The position numbers and the translations under genes are program-made. Shown here piece after piece: positions 1 to 4,869 of a DNA stretch of 5,141 nucleotides. A model generated the notes under the pieces. It searched no databases. It was not told the origin of the DNA and was given only the letters and a program-made list of their open reading frames with translations. This stretch comes from an uncultured Eubacteriales bacterium (lineage in GTDB: Bacteria; Bacillota; Clostridia; Oscillospirales; Acutalibacteraceae). Location of the stretch: positions 1-5,141 of the forward strand of contig CAQBRY010000103.1 in NCBI GenBank assembly GCA_948762645.1, in the 5' to 3' direction. Position 1 is the first letter of the stretch. The number at the start of each line of letters is the position of its first letter.

Positions 1-17
1 TTTTTTATCATTCTCAT
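1..17 (-). CDS. 5' end of an unidentified gene (partial)
   Basis: Only the first codons are inside the window, reading MRMIK before the edge. The start is chosen because an AGGGAG ribosome-binding site (25-30) sits seven bases before the ATG at 15-17. The gene follows the small Cys-motif gene at 106-303 in the same direction, so it is probably the next member of that leftward operon. Nothing can be said about its function. Confidence 0.5.
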
Positions 18-72
18 GTTATCTCTCCCTTGACTTTATTATTTGTTTTTAGTATTCTATTGGTGAGTTTGG

Positions 73-107
73 GTGACTTTAAGTTTTTGCTTAAAGCCAC
101 TTTTTTT
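73..107 (+). terminator. Long hairpin followed by a T tract
   Basis: An 11-bp inverted repeat (73-83 with 90-100) encloses a six-base loop and is followed by seven T residues on the + strand. This is terminator geometry for rightward transcription, with one A-C mismatch in the stem. On the - strand the mismatch becomes a G-U pair, but no T tract follows. No rightward gene is visible to its left, so it may instead be an RNA-processing or attenuation hairpin between two genes of the leftward operon. Confidence 0.35.
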
Positions 108-303
108 ATATGCCGTCATCAAAATATTCTTCTCCTTCTGCTTCTGTGTGAAAGCTATCTATAAAGTCTTCGCAGTACCACTTACCGTGTATTACCCATA
201 TGTCCTCGCCTGAATATATGTCCTTTCCACACTCTGTGCAGTAGCCTATCGGATTTGGATATTCTGGTTCCATTGGATAACAATCCGGTACATAATCATA
301 CAT
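106..303 (-). CDS. Small Cys-motif protein, paralogue of its upstream neighbour
   Basis: This acidic 65-residue protein carries a CTECG knuckle (residues 22-26), a SGEDIW segment and a WYCEDF segment. It aligns by eye with the product of 296-562: both have a tyrosine/proline-rich N-terminus, CxxCG, then S-x-E-x-I-W and a YC pair. The upstream paralogue has a second CxxC (CNKC), whereas here the last Cys is Phe (CEDF), so any zinc site keeps only three cysteines. Translation is probably coupled: the ATG overlaps the upstream stop in an 8-nt ATGTATGA, and a GGAGG (313-317) lies nine bases before it. Function is unknown; small treble-clef-like proteins of this kind are common in phage and mobile-element genomes. 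Confidence 0.75.
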   Translation of the reverse strand: MYDYVPDCYPMEPEYPNPIGYCTECGKDIYSGEDIWVIHGKWYCEDFIDSFHTEAEGEEYFDDGI

Positions 304-562
304 ATTGGTTTACCTCCAACTGCTTTTTTATTTTTTGCTGTATATACTCTTTATATTTTTTTATTGCTTCTCTGATTTCTTCTTGTCTTTTAAGTCTTCT
401 TCTTGCTGATTCTTCTATACATTTATTACAGTAATATAGATCTCCTCTTTCTGATTGCCATATGTGCTCATCTGAAAATATCCCTTCGCCACATATCTCA
501 CATGACCCTATTTTTTCCGCCATTGTTGGCTTGGTTGGGTAACTGTCTATTGATTCATACAT
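296..562 (-). CDS. Small zinc-knuckle protein with a charged C-terminal helix
   Basis: This is an 88-residue protein. A CEICG knuckle (about residues 21-25) and a CNKC knuckle (about 45-48) give the four-Cys spacing of a treble-clef or LIM-like zinc site. From about residue 50 it becomes a long Lys/Glu/Arg-rich segment that looks helical or coiled-coil. The start is set by AAAGGAG (574-580) upstream of the ATG at 560-562. It overlaps the preceding RHH gene by 16 nt and the following paralogue by 8 nt, so the three genes look like one translationally coupled operon. The zinc site is inferred from Cys spacing. The function, perhaps nucleic-acid or protein binding, is not recognised. Confidence 0.8.
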   Translation of the reverse strand: MYESIDSYPTKPTMAEKIGSCEICGEGIFSDEHIWQSERGDLYYCNKCIEESARRRLKRQEEIREAIKKYKEYIQQKIKKQLEVNQYV

Positions 563-714
563 GTTTGTCTTTCTCCTTTATTTTCTTTTATGTAGTCCCA
601 TAAAATGTTTAATATAAAACTGTTTTTAGTCATTCCCTTGCTTTGAGACATCGAAAATATTTCTTTATTTAGTTTGTTGGGTATTCTTAATGTTGTGGTT
701 ATTCGTCCTTCCAT
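547..714 (-). CDS. Arc-like ribbon-helix-helix DNA-binding protein (55 aa)
   Basis: This short gene begins MEGRITTTLRIP and ends at TAG (547-549). The layout is a textbook RHH fold: a beta strand with alternating residues (RITTTLRIP, 4-12), a first helix (NKLNKEIFSMSQSKG), a turn at MTKN and a second helix (SFILNILWDYIKEN). RHH proteins dimerise through the strand and insert it into the DNA major groove. An AGGAAG site (721-726) precedes the ATG. It is the first gene of the leftward operon with the two Cys-motif proteins. A promoter with a TACGTA box in its spacer lies immediately upstream, so autorepression is likely. It differs in sequence from the divergent RHH protein at 908-1150. Confidence 0.8.
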   Translation of the reverse strand: MEGRITTTLRIPNKLNKEIFSMSQSKGMTKNSFILNILWDYIKENKGERQTCMNQ

Positions 715-755
715 TTCTTCACTTCCTTTCTGTTCTTTTTTGATGTCATATTTAA

Positions 756-784
756 ATTATATAGTTACGTATGTATATAATCAA
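756..784 (-). promoter_or_regulatory. Leftward promoter of the RHH/Cys-motif operon
   Basis: On the - strand, TTGATT (779-784) and a perfect TATAAT (756-761) are separated by 17 bp. The expected start is about 35 bp before the RHH ATG at 714. The spacer contains the box TACGTATGTATA (766-777), where a bound dimer would block RNA polymerase. Confidence 0.6.
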
Positions 785-886
785 TACATTTATTCTATAA
801 ATATATGGTTACGTAATCTTATGGTTTTGGTTATTTTTTATAAATTGACATATATTTTTAAAACTTATAAAATATACGTAAGTATA
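766..886. promoter_or_regulatory. Three TACGTA operator-like boxes between divergent RHH genes
   Basis: TACGTATGTATA (766-777) and TACGTAAGTATA (875-886) match at 11 of 12 positions in the same orientation. A third, weaker copy, TACGTAATCTTA, lies at 810-821. The first is inside the leftward promoter and the last directly follows the rightward -10. Short repeated palindromic boxes overlapping promoters are the usual arrangement for RHH autoregulators. Which of the two RHH proteins binds them cannot be told from the sequence. Confidence 0.55.
845..873 (+). promoter_or_regulatory. Rightward promoter of the RHH gene at 908
   Basis: A perfect TTGACA (845-850), a 17-bp spacer and TAAAAT (868-873) form a strong vegetative-type promoter. 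Its start would fall around 880, inside the TACGTAAGTATA box, and leave a short leader that holds the AAAGGAG at 892-898. Confidence 0.7.
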
Positions 887-907
887 AAGTCAAAGGAGTA
901 AAACTCT

Positions 908-1150
908 ATGGGCAAATTAACCGAGGCACAAAAGAGGGCTAAAGCTAAATACAACAAAAAAGCGTATAAAAGAGCAGAATTAATACTCAAACCTTATATA
1001 ATGGATATCTTAAATGATTACTGCAATAAAATCGGTAGTAGTAGAAATTCATTTATATCTCAAGCAATACAAGAAAAAATCGAGCGGGAAACAGGCAAGA
1101 CCTTTGAAGAACTTCTAAAAGAAACCCAGCAATCAAAATCTTCTGATTAA
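908..1150 (+). CDS. Ribbon-helix-helix DNA-binding protein (80 aa)
   Basis: A basic N-terminal arm (Lys/Arg/Ala-rich, residues 1-22) precedes an RHH core. The core has a strand around KRAELILKP, a helix (YIMDILNDYCNKIG), the turn SSRNS and a second helix (FISQAIQEKIERETG). An acidic and polar tail follows. The size and order match the small Arc/MetJ-fold regulators frequent in Bacillota plasmids, phages and conjugative elements. AAAGGAG (892-898) lies nine bases before the ATG. The gene is monocistronic, with its own promoter and a terminator directly after the stop. It is divergent from a second RHH gene with which it shares the operator region, so the two may form a regulatory pair. Its exact role (copy control, antitoxin or transcription switch) is not evident. 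Confidence 0.85.
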   Translation: MGKLTEAQKRAKAKYNKKAYKRAELILKPYIMDILNDYCNKIGSSRNSFISQAIQEKIERETGKTFEELLKETQQSKSSD

Positions 1151-1177
1151 TCTTTCCTTTAATTAGGAAAGATTTTT
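1151..1177 (+). terminator. Intrinsic terminator after the RHH gene
   Basis: A perfect 8-bp stem (TCTTTCCT at 1151-1158 with AGGAAAGA at 1165-1172) encloses a 6-base loop and is followed by TTTTT. It starts directly after the stop codon at 1148-1150. A second AT-rich inverted repeat (1178-1185 with 1199-1206), followed by T residues, overlaps the end of the convergent XRE gene and may reinforce it. Confidence 0.85.
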
Positions 1178-1197
1178 AATTCTTATACTTTATGTAA

Positions 1198-1581
1198 TTA
1201 AGAATTTTTATTATCAATAAGCATTTGGAGTTCGTCTTTTTCTCGAATTTCAAATGTTATTTTTGTTACATGCTGAATCGGTATTTCAAAATCTTCTATC
1301 TTTATCTTTTTGATTTCATGATCATCTGTTTCTTTTGTTTCAATACCAAAAATCAAGTAATCAGCAGAAACATTGAAATACTTTGCTATATAATAGATTT
1401 TCTCAACATTAGGAAGTGAACTGCCTTCCATATACTGTGCAATGTTTTGCCTTGAAATCCCTGTTGCCTTTGCAAGTTCTTCTTGAGTTGTTTTTTTGCG
1501 TAATATATTTCTCTTCATCAAGTTTCTTAACTGCGTAGCAAAAGGATTATCTTTTCCCTTAAAATTTACTTTTCTTAACAT
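1198..1581 (-). CDS. XRE-family helix-turn-helix regulator
   Basis: This is a Cro/CI-type DNA-binding protein of 127 residues. The HTH spans roughly residues 30-80: TTQEELAKATGISRQNIAQY holds the helix-turn-helix, followed by the family-typical PNVEKIYYIAKYFNVSADYLIFG. The C-terminal 45 residues are charged and unassigned. The ATG at 1579-1581 is preferred because AAAGGAG lies seven bases before it. Longer in-frame starts at 1602 and 1620 exist, but they overlap the upstream membrane ORF and have poorer sites. The gene is last in a leftward tandem behind that ORF. Such proteins usually repress lysis/lysogeny or transfer genes; the target here is unknown. Confidence 0.85.
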   Translation of the reverse strand: MLRKVNFKGKDNPFATQLRNLMKRNILRKKTTQEELAKATGISRQNIAQYMEGSSLPNVEKIYYIAKYFNVSADYLIFGIETKETDDHEIKKIKIEDFEIPIQHVTKITFEIREKDELQMLIDNKNS

Positions 1582-1598
1582 ATTTTCACTCCTTTCAC

Positions 1599-1778
1599 TC
1601 ATATATTCGCCCAAAACCATACTCCTAGAAAAACTAATAAAACGAATGTGTTAATCCATAAAGGAGTAAGTGCCAACCACCATGACTATGTTATTACCTT
1701 GCATAATTTCAAAACTATAAATGCTATTAACATTAATGAAGTAAATTCCAGTCCAAATGCATAATTAACTTCCGCCAC
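1599..1778 (-). pseudogene. Two-helix membrane protein interrupted by an in-frame TAG
   Basis: From GTG (1776-1778), preceded by GGAAGGA, the frame is open for 59 sense-like codons except for TAG at codon 31 (1686-1688). Residues about 10-29 (EFTSLMLIAFIVLKLCKVIT) and 40-56 (LWINTFVLLVFLGVWFW) form two hydrophobic helices. The linker reads stop-SWWLALTPLW. It resembles the small phage family often named transmembrane Fragile-X-F protein, whose linker typically reads WSWWWVLxPLW. The TAG therefore sits where Trp (TGG) is expected, one G-to-A change away. The first part alone would be a single-helix peptide of 30 residues. The gene lies between the 37-residue ORF and the XRE gene on the same strand. 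Confidence 0.65.
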
Positions 1779-1782
1779 AGTT

Positions 1783-1896
1783 TCACATCCTTCCAAATTT
1801 GTTTTTTAGCTTGGGTAGCTCATAATACCTATCATTCTCTTGTCGACTTGGAGGTGATAATAGTGAGTTGTTTTGCCAAACCGGGCAAATGCTCAT
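1783..1896 (-). CDS. Hypothetical 37-residue protein
   Basis: The ORF begins MSICPVWQNN, continues with an LLSPPSRQENDRYYELPKL segment and ends at TGA. Its composition looks like that of a real soluble protein. It ends only four bases before the GTG of the membrane ORF, whose ribosome-binding site lies inside its last codons, as expected for an operon. No good ribosome-binding site precedes the ATG, so it may be the 3' remnant of a longer Cys-containing gene. A 6-bp hairpin (1872-1877 with 1884-1889) lies inside it. The function is not recognised. Confidence 0.4.
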   Translation of the reverse strand: MSICPVWQNNSLLSPPSRQENDRYYELPKLKNKFGRM

Positions 1897-1951
1897 TCTA
1901 CTTAGCAATTATTTACATGATTGTCTCATAAAACCTTATTTGTCTTTTGTT

Positions 1952-1961
1952 GGTAATTACC
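1952..1961. promoter_or_regulatory. Perfect 10-bp palindrome upstream of the XRE tandem
   Basis: GGTAATTACC lies about 55 bp before the 37-residue ORF, in the AT-rich, apparently non-coding stretch 1897-2158. XRE repressors often bind such dyads, but only one copy is seen and no convincing promoter overlaps it. A TATAAT at 2094-2099 (+ strand) could serve the recombinase gene, though no good -35 accompanies it. Confidence 0.2.
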
Positions 1962-2158
1962 TTTTTCCATTTTTTCAATATTTTTTAATACATATTTACC
2001 ATATAATTTAACAGTATTTTAATTATTTTCTTTATTCCTCTGGACTTTTCAAAATAGGTCGATTTTTATCGTTTTCCTGATATATACTAAATCTATAATT
2101 CCTCTTATTTGTCGACATTTAGAGAAATTAAATATTCAAAATATAGGGGAAAACATAA

Positions 2159-3118
2159 ATGCTTATATATAATTATTCTCGAAAGTCTGTTTATACTGAA
2201 AAAGGGAAATCTATTGAAAATCAAATTGAAATGTGTAAAGAATATATTTTGAAAAATATTAAAGGAGCTAAGCTTGAAGATATAGTTATCTATAAGGACA
2301 AAGGCTTTTCTGGAAAAAATACTAACAGACCTCAATTTCAAAAAATCATCGCTGATTCTAAAAAACAAAAATCTGATTATATTGTTTGCTATAAACTTGA
2401 CAAAATTAGTCGCAGTGTCAGTGATTTTTCCAGCTTTGTTGAATATATAAATTCAAGAAATATCTCTATTATTTGTATTGGAGAACAATTTAATACTTCA
2501 ATTCCGGGTGTCAGAGCTATGATTTACATAATCTCTGTTTTTGCTCAACTTGAACGTGAAACTCTCGCTGAAAGAGTTAGACGATAATATGCTCATGCTT
2601 TCTCGTACTGGAATATGGCTTGGTGGTACTTGTCCTACTGGTTTTACGTTTGAAAAAATCAGAAGTAATTATTGACGGTAAAATTAAACAGTACAGTTAC
2701 TTAAAAGAAAATAAGGATATTAAAACTGTAAGACTAATTTTTAACAATTTTATTCAGTTAGGATCATCACGTTATGTAACACAATATTTAGCTAATAATG
2801 GAATAAAGACTGTTAATAACAAGTTCTTTTATGATAAGTCTGTAAAAGCTATCTTACGAAATCCTGTTTACTGCACTGCTGATAAAGATTCTTTCGATTA
2901 CTTCAAACAAAAAAATTCAGACATTTGCTTTAATAAAACAGACTTCCACAAAAATCTTGGAATAATGGCATTTAATCGGCATAATTTGCAGTATGAAAAT
3001 AAATTTAATCAGAAGTCAAAGTGGGTAATAGCTCTTGAAAAACATGAGAGAATAATTAGCGGTAAAGATTAGGTTCAAGTTCAAAATATTTTTTCTAAAA
3101 GAAAATCTGTACCTCGTA
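2159..3118 (+). pseudogene. Large serine recombinase, frameshifted and truncated
   Basis: Site-specific serine recombinases of this family integrate or excise phages and conjugative elements. Residues 1-141 are a resolvase catalytic domain: YSRKS with the nucleophile Ser10 and Arg8, GFSGKNTNRPQF (49-60), DKISRS (81-86) and FAQLERETLAERVR. An extra base at 2582 then forces a stop. The next frame (2583-2657) continues with DNMLMLSRTGIWLGGTCPTGF. A second extra base in the A6 run at 2653-2658 moves the sequence to the frame of 2659-3069, which covers the recombinase domain (IRTVRLIF-like start, ILRNPVYC, HERIISGKD). A TAG at 3070-3072 follows GKD, where relatives usually have Trp. Coding likeness fades near 3118, well short of the usual 450-550 residues. 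The start has AGGGGA eight bases upstream. It is certainly inactive if read conventionally. Confidence 0.85.
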
Positions 3119-3513
3119 CTTATTGCAATAATGCTTTTTCAAAAGGTCAAAGCCCGTCATCGTTATGTCGAAACCGTTATCGCTTAAATCTTTAAGTAAA
3201 TCGGTTAAAAGTGGTATGTCAAATTCTCCGCTCATTTTGTTCAGTGCAATATTCAGACCCTTTTCACAAACTTGATCGAAGTCTACAACCACACATTCTA
3301 CTTTAGAAAACTCCTTGTTCTTCAATATTTTATATCTTTGATGTCCGCCTACGATGTTCCCTGTTCTTTTGTTCCAGATTATCGGTTTGACGTAGCCATA
3401 TTCGTCCATACTGCATTTTAATTTTCATATTTGACTTCGCCCAGCTTTAGGCCTTTTCTCGAATTGTATTTTGCCGGATTTAGTTTGTTAATTGCTACTT
3501 TTTCTATTTGCAA
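3095..3513 (-). pseudogene. ParB-like domain protein, frameshifted and 3'-truncated
   Basis: The protein starts at TTG (3511-3513) as LQIEKVAINKLNPAKYNSRK and meets TAA at 3418-3420. Deleting one A around 3422-3425 explains this: restoring it gives KYEKLKCSMDEYGYVKPIIWNK and joins the 104-residue frame beginning at 3409. That frame holds the ParB/sulfiredoxin-fold core, KRTGNIVGGHQRYKIL, then VVVDFD and LNIALNKMSGEFD, and finishes near ITMTGFD. Phage proteins of this type usually lie beside the terminase genes, often linked to a DNA methylase, and this fits the terminase remnant upstream. The last 15 or so residues overlap the convergent recombinase remnant and look non-native, so the gene has lost its 3' end. 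Confidence 0.8.
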
Positions 3514-3545
3514 GCCCTACGCCTCTTTTTAAAATTCTGTATATG

Positions 3546-3572
3546 AAAAAGCGCCACCCATAAGGGTAGCAC
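3546..3572 (-). terminator. Intrinsic terminator of the RhuM-Fic gene
   Basis: On the - strand a nine-pair stem (GTGCTACCC with GGGTGGCGC, two G-U pairs) encloses a TTAT loop and is followed by TTTTT (3546-3550). The wobble pairs form only in leftward RNA, which fixes the direction. It starts 31 bases past the RhuM-Fic stop and lies before the ParB-like start. Confidence 0.8.
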
Positions 3573-3603
3573 CTCGTGACTGTATTAATTTTATATTTAT
3601 CGT

Positions 3604-4536
3604 TTAGCTTAAAAAGTTTATTATTAATTTTATCATTGTGTCTTTTTCTGAAGGCTTTGATCCAGCTACCATTATTGTGATTGCCACCAAAGCATAATCA
3701 TCTATTATCTTTTTGCCACTTTCAAATAACACTCCGTTTTTATCAAGAAAATAAAGAAACAATGCTGCTGCGATTCTCTTATTGTCATCAGAAAAAGAGT
3801 GATTTTTAGTTATAAGATACAGCAAATTTGCGGCTTTTTCTTCAAGAGAAGGATAAACTTCCTAACCTCCAAATGTCTAATAGATGGCATTAATACTGGA
3901 TTTAAACGAATCATCTTTTTCATTTCCAAATAAATCACTTTCTCTTCCAAACCTCATATTTGAAATCACATTTCTGCATTCATCATAGGTTAAAACATAG
4001 GTCGCTGTATTTCCATTCGGTTTTTCTATTTTTTGATGGTCATAATCATAAAGAAGGTTCAGTGCAACTGTATATTTTTCTATTACGTCTAAAATTTGCT
4101 TGCTGTCTAGCGTACTTTCTGCACGTTTCATAATTCGTATAACTTCTCCTAATTCATTTATACGATTATTATTTACCGCATAGCCTTTTAGTATGTAATC
4201 TTTCAAAACTCCGTTTGCCCATTTGCGAAATTCCACGCCTCGCTGCGATTTTACTCTATATCCGACTGATATTATTACATCCAAATCATAAAAAGTAACA
4301 TCATAAACTTTTCCGTCTGAAGCAGTTGTTGCAAAATTTGCAACAACTGAATCTTGTAATAACTCACCATCTTTAAAAACATTTTTTATATGTCTTGAAA
4401 TTGTAGATTTGTCTCTATTAAAAAGTTCTGCTATTTGATCTAGAGAAAGCCATACTGTGTCCTTATTAACATTCACATCAAGTTTAATGTTTCCATCCTG
4501 TGTCCTAAAAATTACAAGTTCTGTTTTTAGATTCAT
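3604..4536 (-). pseudogene. RhuM-Fic fusion protein with two in-frame TAG codons
   Basis: One frame runs 310 codons from ATG (4534-4536) to TAA, broken only by TAG at codon 220 (3877-3879) and codon 225 (3862-3864). The N-terminal part is the RhuM virulence-protein domain: TVWLSLDQIAELFNRDKST and ISRHIKNVFKDGEL contain an HTH, followed by YDVTFYDLDVIISVGYRVKS and QRGVEFRKWANGVLKDYI. The C-terminal part is a Fic/Doc domain with SDLFGNEKDDSFKSSINAIY, stop, TFGG, stop, EVYPSLEEKAANLLYLITKN and the active-site loop HSFSDDNKR (246-254). Fic enzymes transfer AMP or other phosphate groups to proteins, and Doc-type members are toxins. From memory of the family, the linker reads IYQTFGGQ, so both TAGs replace Gln. 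The motif residue 251 is Asp instead of the usual Gly. The gene has its own promoter and terminator. Conventional translation gives a 219-residue RhuM part without the catalytic loop. Confidence 0.85.
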
Positions 4537-4570
4537 GCATTTTTATTCTCTCAATTTTAGTCCTGTTTCC

Positions 4571-4599
4571 ATGTTAACTCTAATTCTTACATTATTCAA
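4571..4599 (-). promoter_or_regulatory. Candidate promoter of the RhuM-Fic gene
   Basis: On the - strand, TTGAAT (4594-4599) and TAACAT (4571-4576) are separated by 17 bp. Each hexamer matches the vegetative consensus at four of six positions. Initiation would fall about 30 bases before the ATG at 4536, inside the 108-bp gap after the preceding ORF. The ribosome-binding site (GAGAG) is weak. Confidence 0.4.
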
Positions 4600-4644
4600 C
4601 TTTTACTTCTTTTTTCCAAGAAATTATGCCGCAAACTTCGAAAA

Positions 4645-4869
4645 TTACTTGTACAAAATCAGGGAGGGGCTCCTTCCGTATGTGTCATTATGAAAATCCA
4701 ATATATACAATAGGGTGTCTTCAATCAGCCAAATGTAAGAACCTCCACCCATCACGGAAATTAAAGATTTTCTATGGGTCCCGGAAACCTTGTTTTTCGT
4801 TTCACTCAAAATAAAAACGGTCCCCAGAAGCGTTAGTTCTGTCAAGAACCATGTTATATCCGTCATCAT
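4645..4869 (-). CDS. Hypothetical 74-residue protein downstream of the terminase remnant
   Basis: It begins MMTDITWFLTELTLLGTVFI, with either of two adjacent ATGs (4867-4869, 4864-4866) behind a strong AAGGAGG (4875-4881). That ATG overlaps the restored terminase stop as ATGA, a normal coupled start. The first 20 residues are fairly hydrophobic and could be membrane-associated. A second hydrophobic stretch (SYIWLIEDTLLYILDF) lies near residues 43-58. I do not recognise it. Because of the terminase deletions, the frame is now continuous with terminase codons, so a chimeric protein is conceivable. It may itself be a decayed remnant. Confidence 0.4.
   Translation of the reverse strand: MMTDITWFLTELTLLGTVFILSETKNKVSGTHRKSLISVMGGGSYIWLIEDTLLYILDFHNDTYGRSPSLILYK

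Noticed and set aside
674..901. Rightward 75-codon frame rich in Ile, Tyr and Leu
   Set aside because: It is antisense to the RHH gene at 547-714 and runs through the divergent promoters and operator boxes. It has no good ribosome-binding site.
1850..1931. Rightward 22-residue Cys-containing peptide starting at GTG 1863 behind a perfect GGAGGTGA, resembling a signalling peptide
   Set aside because: The GGAGGTGA is the reverse complement of codons for LSPP in the leftward 37-residue ORF, which fits an operon better. The peptide has no processing or transport genes nearby.
1842..2116. GTCGAC occurring at 1842-1847 and 2111-2116 as possible recombinase attachment cores
   Set aside because: The shared sequence is too short (about TTGTCGAC) and the flanks show no longer inverted arms. 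One copy lies inside a likely coding frame.
2034..2118. Leftward 28-residue ORF beginning MSTNKRNYRF upstream of the recombinase
   Set aside because: There is no ribosome-binding site, no promoter and no domain. The length is within chance expectation.
2105..2368. Leftward 87-codon frame opposite the recombinase start
   Set aside because: It is antisense to the well-supported resolvase domain and rich in Phe, as expected for the complement of Lys-rich coding sequence.
4457..4814. Two rightward frames between 4457 and 4814
   Set aside because: They are antisense to the RhuM-Fic 5' end and the 74-residue ORF, and have no recognisable domains or ribosome-binding sites.
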